Positions 58,684 through 64,000 of a DNA stretch of 64,000 nt are shown one piece after another. Made by a program: the position numbers and the translations under genes. The notes below the pieces were generated by a model. The model made no database searches. It was not told the origin of the DNA and worked only from the letters and a program-made list of their open reading frames with translations. The stretch lies in assembly GCA_001687465.1 (NCBI GenBank), contig LVLI01000233.1, positions 162,062 through 226,061 of the forward strand. Direction: 5' to 3'. This DNA is from Halocafeteria seosinensis (lineage: Eukaryota > Sar > Bigyra > Bicosoecida). The stretch's first letter is position 1; the number at the start of each line of letters is the position of its first letter.

Positions 58684-61005
58684 CCTAGAATCTTAGGACT
58701 AAGCTAGGAGAGCAATTTGTGCAGTATAAAACTAAAAAAAAAAAAACATAGAAGCGGAGTACATCCGGCTGTGCATTTTCATTACACCTTACTGTGCTTG
58801 AATGGTATGACAACGCACGGAACTAAAGGATGATGGTTCGCTGACCAGCAGACTGCGACGCGAGTACCCTCAGTGGCGGTGGGTAGGTATACGGTTGTAC
58901 ACCAGAAGACAAGAGACACTTGCGCTATCGTAGACTTGACGAAGAGCATGCATAACGTCAAAGCGATGGATTAGTGTCAGTGTCCGCTGGGCCGAGGATA
59001 GCTGGAGATTGCAGCCACTAAGCGAGTGGAACCACTGATTAAATAGAAGCCAAAACAATGGCCAAGTTGTTGTTGATGCTTTTGTTTCCATTGTGTGTAT
59101 GCGGTGGGTTACAACAAGAGCAAACACAACCGTGATGGCGGCTACGCAGGTGAAGGAGACCAACGGGAGAAAGAGGGCGAGGAGTGTGGATGAAAAAAGT
59201 GCTCGTTGCGGTCGTTAAGCACAGGTCAAGAGCTCCATACAAGGTCTCTAACGGAAGGGATGCCATTGTCGAAGGCGTTGGGTCCCCAAATTGTGGTGAC
59301 AGACACAGACGCTGAAGACATCAGTGAGGCTTTAGGTGTGAACACGGAGGTCTGTTGCATTGTTTGTCTTGTGCCAATTTCAAATCAGTTTGAATGGCTG
59401 CCGAACGCTGACCGAAACAGTTCGTGTGGGTACCAAATTGATTAATCTTAATTTTGGACGGAACAGCACACGTCCGTGCCCAATTGCTCGCCCATCGCTG
59501 GGCCACTGAATATGAACGCTCGCCAATTCTCCATGATTCTCCGATGGTCTACTGAAAGTGATTACTATTCTCCGTAAACTGCAACGCTGTAACCGAAGGC
59601 TGGTCAAGGTAGAAGAATGCTGAAATGCAGAACTAGATAATTGAGAACAATTCCGAATTGTGAGTGAGTCCACACGAGCAGCGGCATCCCACACATTTTT
59701 GTTCCAGAGGTTCGTCAAGCTTATTGTGCCAGCGAAATGTGGGAAACTACCACACGTACGGCTAAGCCTTCCGTAGGGGCCTACTCCTTCAAAAGAGCAG
59801 CTTGGCCATGACAGCGCGGATATTTGATCCAAAGCCTGATGCCTGCTATCTCCAGCAGCGACTCCTTGCCAGTAGTTGACCACTGTTGGCAAGTCCCGCG
59901 CTTTCGCATCCGGACAAAGGCTGAGTAGCTCATCCGCTCTGAGTTCTGAAGTTCCCCTGTACTGGAACCATGTTTGCAGATCACCATGAGTACCGACGAC
60001 ACCATATTATACCACTGCTACCCGTCCTGTCTTGCAACCAGTTTAAACCTTATAAGTGCTACAGGTGCAAGTTCGATGACGGCTCCAAACCGAGTAACCC
60101 GAGTTCCATACTCCTAAACTGCTAAGAAAAATGCGAAGCCGCATCAACCTCTTCCAGTACCATACGAATCTTTCAACAGGCGCATGTAAACCAGTGTACT
60201 TTACGGTTCGATTGTGACTTCACTTTGTGTGACCAAGAAAGCTCGCCACTTGTTGAAGGACTTCCTTTGGAATGCAGAGGCGAAAAGGCTCGAGACTGAA
60301 ATCGCCGCGTCAAAAAATTGGTTACATTGCGAATGTAAGCATGCCCACTGACTGTCCGGCATCTTCGATGGTTCCAAGCCAGAGATGAACCCAGGAAATG
60401 TGGATGTACATTGGTTGTTACCTCGCGAGAACCAGATGGGAAATCTACTGGAGCATGACACGGAAATTATACCATTCGTGATGGATGCGACGGGTGACTT
60501 CGTGGAAGGCACAATCAATTGATAAAGTGCTGGAAACGTTTGCCAGGAAAAACAGCGCTGATGAGGAAACTTCCGAACTGAGGTAATGGCTGAACCGTGT
60601 ACTTCGTTGATGCTCCACAACGTGGTGAAGATGCATCATACTAGATTGAATCCGGGAAGCACTCGCATTCACGGTCTAGCGTAGATTCCTTGGGGTAGAG
60701 CGATGCTGTATATAATACATGATCCCTATGTTCGAAATGGATAGCACTCGCGCGAGTTGATGTCGCTCTTTGTTCTGCGTCGTGCGTTCAGGTGAGAAAG
60801 TCGTATGTGTATTGTTTTTGACAGAGTGTCAGACACACACACAAATGTGACAGATAGCCAGTGTTAAGCGGAGTGACAGACGCACATTTACAATTGGCAA
60901 GTGTCTCGGGCTTTAGTAGGCAATTCACACTTGCCCAACAGTGTTGAAGAAGGCCACTCAGATCACTCGCATCAAAACTCAATTTATAAGAAAGATTCAT
61001 CAGGC
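58684..61005. other. Gene-poor stretch with coding-like fragments
   Basis: About 2.3 kb without a full gene. Contents: an A-run of 13 at about 58734-58747; plus-strand starts at 59134 (MAATQVKETNGRKRARSVDE) and 59263 (MPLSKALGPQIVVTDTDAED) that end quickly; a minus-strand LRR-like frame at 59380-59985 (listed separately); and plus-strand pieces at 59969-60124 (MFADHHEYRRHHIIPLLPVL) and 60210-60522 (ARHLLKDFLWNAEAKRLETE, then after an in-frame TGA, NPGNVDVHWLLPRENQMG). I could not join these in frame. Decayed genes are the simplest explanation. No tRNA or terminal repeats found. Confidence 0.45.
59380..59985 (-). pseudogene. Leucine-rich-repeat-like gene fragment
   Basis: A minus frame, open from about 59985 and ending at 59380, reads ELRADELLSLCPDAKARDLP, QALDQISALSW, then repeat-like RVDSLTIRNCSQLSSSAF and LTSLRLQRCSLRRIVITF, as in RNI-like LRR proteins with F-box-like beginnings. 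There is no in-frame ATG, a stop lies just upstream, and no acceptor of the right phase gives a good 5' exon. It may be the last exon of an unresolved gene or a decayed copy. Confidence 0.35.
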
Positions 61006-62416
61006 TCACGGGCTAGCAACTCTCTCTTTGCTGTCCTGAATCTGACTTGGTTCCTCAACAACTGGGGGTTCGGCATTTGGAATCGTGGCCCTCTTCTCTT
61101 TCCTCTCATGAAGCCCACGGCATAAGGCAGTGGCAGTTAGACTTAAGATCAAAACAGTCATGTCGATCACACCAAGAATAAGGACAGATACTCTGTTAGC
61201 GACGAGGGTGGGCCAGCTTAACGACCATCCCGTCAATGGGACATTGATTCCCGGTAGTGATATATCCAGAAAACTTCGAGAAAGCAAGGTAAAATATATA
61301 ATACCACTTATGAAGAAGTTGGCGAAAACCACAATGTACGCAAGGACTTTGAAAGAATGAGCCAAACACTTTTTCCATGCTTTGTCAAGTTCACCGTGCT
61401 GTGTAAGTTGATGCAACAGAAAGCTGCCGATAAGAGCGATTGCGTTTCCATTTTGAGCAGCGAACCTGCATTCGCATTTTGAAGGGTAAATACACGTCCA
61501 GCTTAAAAAGCTGCGGCGACCAAGTCAACATGTGCACATACCACGGCATTGCATGAAATCCCCCTACAATAGTAGGACAGCCTCCAATATTGGTCGTGAC
61601 TAAGGCAGACGGAAAGGAAAGCCACATAGAATAGAATAAGAACCGAATGAGTTTTACGGAATACGGCATACTCGTAGGGTCACTACGTTTCACTCCCATT
61701 ATCGCGCCTTTCCAGAATAGGCGCGTACACATATCCACGTTATCATCGAGTTCTTCAGAGAGCCAATCCAAGACTTGGTACTCGAAGAGAACAAGTAAGA
61801 AGACAGAGAACGAAAATGTGGCACAGAACCCCCAGATCTCTAGAAATCCGTTTTCAAATAGCCATCCCTTTAGGCCGCACGCGTCTGTTTCGATAGTCCC
61901 CGTTCTAAGATTTTCGTATGTTAGACTCGCAGAGCATGCGGAACCATTGTATCCTGTAGGAGAGGAGAGTTCAGTACCAGTCGTATTGACTGTAGGTTCG
62001 AAAGTCTTCAAATTGCCTGAGTCCCCATCGGGGATGACATTCCAGAACAAAATGCTAATGTCTCTATCAAACTTTTTTGGTGGATGGAATTCAGTCACAT
62101 ATCCGTCAATGGGACAAGACCCCCTAAATATCTCCTGTTCACTGCCTTGCCAACAGGCGAATGTGAATATGTCCCCAACGTTTAGGCCTCCGGCATCTGG
62201 GTCTTCCTTCGTGATATTGGCGTAGGCACAACTGTCGTTCTGGTCCACTTCGACGACTACCACTATCGTGAGAACTACAGACAGTATCACCAGCAGGGCT
62301 CGGCTCAGCCAGATCCTACACGCTGTTCCCATCTCGCCTTTCGCTGCATGGGGAAAGGGATTTGCCTTCTCACTAACCCTGTCGATGCAAGACAACAGGG
62401 ATGTGTAGCAGGACAT
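61006..62416 (-). CDS. Multi-pass membrane protein with extracytoplasmic Cys-containing loop, family unknown
   Basis: Exons 62416-61466 and 61398-61006 give 447 residues. Five or so hydrophobic spans: ALLVILSVVLTIVVVVEV (residues ~38-58), WGFCATFSFSVFLLVLFEY, FLFYSMWLSFPSALVTT, VLAYIVVFANFFISGIIYF and VSVLILGVIDMTVLILSLT. Between spans 1 and 2 is a ~130-residue loop with Cys residues (DSCAY, FACWQ, GSCPID, SACSAS, DACGLK) and NIT, NTT and NGS sequons, so it probably faces outside or the lumen. The C terminus is charged. No family is recognised. The single phase-0 intron (67 nt) has a weak GTTCGC donor but a good CAG acceptor and keeps the frame. Confidence 0.72.
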
Positions 62417-63405
62417 TTTGTATTAAATCCCTCCTTGTACGGGAACGAGTACTCTTGGCTATTGAAAAGAAGTATGATTGACTGTCTGAATGAAGGCCGT
62501 CAACCCACCCACCGGCTGAGGCCACCGCGTCGCCAAGTCAAGTGCCACCCTGAACTGGAACACAAGTTTAGCAGTAATAGCCAATGTTCTCTCTTAATGC
62601 CAAAAGCAGAATGTAACAATTCCTACTGTATGTTATTCTGCTCGTTAGTAGAGGCAGAGGGTCAGAGAAGGACGCCAGCGAACGGTACGCAGGTCCGGTA
62701 GTCGGTGACAGGCCAGGTCCGCCCCAGCACATACTTCAGCTACCACCTTTACGTCCCTTGCCTAGCATGACGTCTTTGTATCCTAGCGGAGACATCATCT
62801 CAGAGTCACTGTGACTGACAATTTGCAGGTACCAAGCAACAAGAATAAACCCTGTCGTCGCCGTGTCTGCGTGAGCAGTTGTCACACGAGGTCTGATGGC
62901 AGACTACTACTGTACAGCAGCTCACATCCAACTGCCGGTGGGACATTAGTCACATTTTCATCGTTTGTACTACCGGCGGCCAGTGGCAGGTAGGGGAATA
63001 GCAATAAAACCCTGTCAAAAATACGACCAAAGCGTAGAAAAACGGCAATGAGACTATGCTTTTCCGAAATACTGCTCGACCTCGGGATGTAATCGCTTTC
63101 AAGTAGGCGTCCTTAACTGCTTATGAGTGGTACCATTTCAAAACTTAATTGTAGGCGCTTCGCAACCGACAGAGTAAATGAAATCCTGTACGTCCTAAAC
63201 TTACGAACATGCTGCGCTGGGCTAGCCTGATTAATATGGTCGATGCACTCCTTGTGGTTTCGAGTAGCTACCTTCTGGTTGGATTTGTTTAACAATCTTT
63301 TGTGCTTGAAGTGACACGGGGGACAAAAAGTAGTCCCGTTCGTTCCAAAGCTTGCTACGAAGCTATTTCTCCACTGCCTTGACCGGAATTTTGTGGATTT
63401 TATAA
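62417..63405. other. Intergenic region near the right end
   Basis: About 1 kb with only short frames and no recognised domain. No RNA gene or repeat seen. Confidence 0.4.
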
Positions 63406-63411
63406 AAGGAA

Positions 63412-63474
63412 CAATGGTGCAAACCATGGGCAAGTTCACACTGTACGCAGTGCCGAAGGACACACGCAGTCTGC
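63412..63474 (+). CDS. Possible first exon of a GST/EF1B-gamma-like protein
   Basis: From the ATG at 63412 the frame reads MVQTMGKFTLYAVPKDTRSLQ and continues VQIAAS, resembling the beta-alpha start of a glutathione-S-transferase N-terminal domain as in elongation factor 1B-gamma. Beyond about residue 28 it no longer resembles the family, and I found no downstream exon that continues the fold. It may be an exon with its partner beyond the window, a fragment, or chance. A charged plus frame at 63640-63861 (ESIDKDDDEDVTDKG) could not be joined to it. Confidence 0.25.
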
Positions 63475-63896
63475 AGGTACAAATTGCGGCCTCAAGTGCA
63501 AACCTCCTTTTGCCCATCTATTTACATTGTATTGTCTGCAAAGCACAAAAAAGGGATATACATGTAGTGGGTAGTGCAAAAAAGTGTCATTATTGTCAAA
63601 TATTATCAGATACGTTTTAGTTGTTTCTTGGTTATTGTGGAAGGAAGTGTATACACCCAAAACGAAAAGTGGCTCGTCCCAACGAAGACAGACAAGAGTT
63701 TTGTTTCCGAGCATTCCGACGGAAAACGGAATCAGCGGGAGACTCTCGGCGAGTCTCTCGCCTTCTTTCGTTTCATTGGGAGCGAAAGCATTGACAAAGA
63801 CGACGACGAAGATGTGACCGACAAAGGCAGTCAATCGGATACTGTACCTCCTTCAGACTGAGCCTTGTCGGTACCTCTGACATTGTGGGCGCAGGC

Positions 63897-64000
63897 ATGG
63901 CTCCTCCCCCGATGCCTCCTGAGCTTAACCAGTGCTGTGTTCCCTCACGGCGCATGTCAGCAAGGCTGCAGGAACAGCGGGCCCGTCGCTGCTTAACACG
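63897..64000 (+). CDS. Possible gene start running off the right edge
   Basis: An ATG at 63897 opens a frame to the window end (MAPPPMPPELNQCCVPSRRM and on) with an Arg-rich continuation. Only 34 codons are visible; no domain can be judged. Confidence 0.25.
   Translation, partial: MAPPPMPPELNQCCVPSRRMSARLQEQRARRCLT

Noticed and set aside
58734-58747. A-run possibly marking a retrotransposed copy
   Set aside because: No target-site duplication, reverse-transcriptase sequence or matching intronless copy was seen next to it.
60203-60214. GGTTCGATT, similar to a tRNA B box
   Set aside because: It lacks the conserved CC and no A box or cloverleaf could be formed around it.
60201-60620. 139-codon minus-strand open frame
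   Set aside because: Its Ser/Cys/Phe/Trp-rich composition is typical of an antisense shadow, and the opposite strand reads more like protein (though interrupted by TGA).
62348-62701. 117-codon plus frame
   Set aside because: It overlaps the 5' end of the well-supported multi-pass membrane protein on the other strand and has no features.
63436-63834. 132-codon minus frame with a hydrophobic start (MTAFVGHIFVVVF)
   Set aside because: It could mimic a signal peptide, but no domain or splice support was found and the plus strand has equally plausible charged frames.

Overview
The window is nuclear DNA from a compact-genome eukaryote, most likely a unicellular protist or alga. Twenty-four protein genes can be read with fair to good support, packed on both strands at about one per 2.7 kb. 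Most are split by very short GT-AG introns. I placed 78 by eye: nearly all are 55-111 nt (typically about 70), with two longer ones of 129 and 263 nt. Donors are mostly GTAAGT, GTACGT or GTATGT. For every multi-exon gene whose two ends lie in the window, the exon lengths given sum to a multiple of three. I saw no rRNA, tRNA, CRISPR array or recognisable transposon. The sequence alone does not let me name the lineage.

Layout. 0-7.4 kb: the 3' end of a UBE3B/UBE3C-type HECT ubiquitin ligase (+), a C2-domain protein with a long Ser/Arg-rich tail (-), and a protein ending in a nucleoside 2-deoxyribosyltransferase-like domain (-). 8-17.4 kb: an intronless gene of bacterial appearance (+), an EF-hand/inorganic pyrophosphatase fusion (+) tail-to-tail with ATP-type PEP carboxykinase (-), a small secreted Cys-containing protein (+), and a stand-alone riboflavin-pathway reductase (-). 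17.5-26.9 kb: condensin SMC4 (+), a PAP2-type lipid phosphatase (-) divergent from an OST3/OST6 oligosaccharyltransferase subunit (+), an unknown Thr-Pro-containing protein (+), and a mitochondrial-type [2Fe-2S] ferredoxin (-) whose 3' coding end overlaps it. 27.6-41.4 kb: an ankyrin-WW-RING protein (-), the SSU-processome WD40 protein WDR3/Utp12 (+), a FERM-IQ protein without a motor (-), a 1,098-residue ankyrin protein (+) and a membrane RING-H2 ligase (-).

42.5-62.4 kb: an OSCA/TMEM63/CSC1 channel (+), a FAM173-type methyltransferase (-) overlapping its 3' end by 7 nt, a JmjC oxygenase (+), THO-complex subunit THOC3/TEX1 (-), two tandem paralogues sharing a C-terminal PH-like domain and intron positions (+), a Sec1/Munc18 protein (-), a gene-poor 2.3 kb stretch with fragments, and a multi-pass membrane protein (-). 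The last 1.6 kb holds only weak candidates.

There is no operon logic. The genes are a mix of housekeeping functions (ubiquitin, chromosome condensation, ribosome assembly, mRNA export, N-glycosylation, exocytosis, Fe-S and riboflavin biosynthesis, gluconeogenesis and pyrophosphate removal) and lineage-specific multidomain proteins. Most novel to my eye are the tandem PH-like pair, the EF-hand pyrophosphatase, the bacterial-type intronless gene, the deoxyribosyltransferase-tailed protein and the PAP2 enzyme with an altered catalytic motif.
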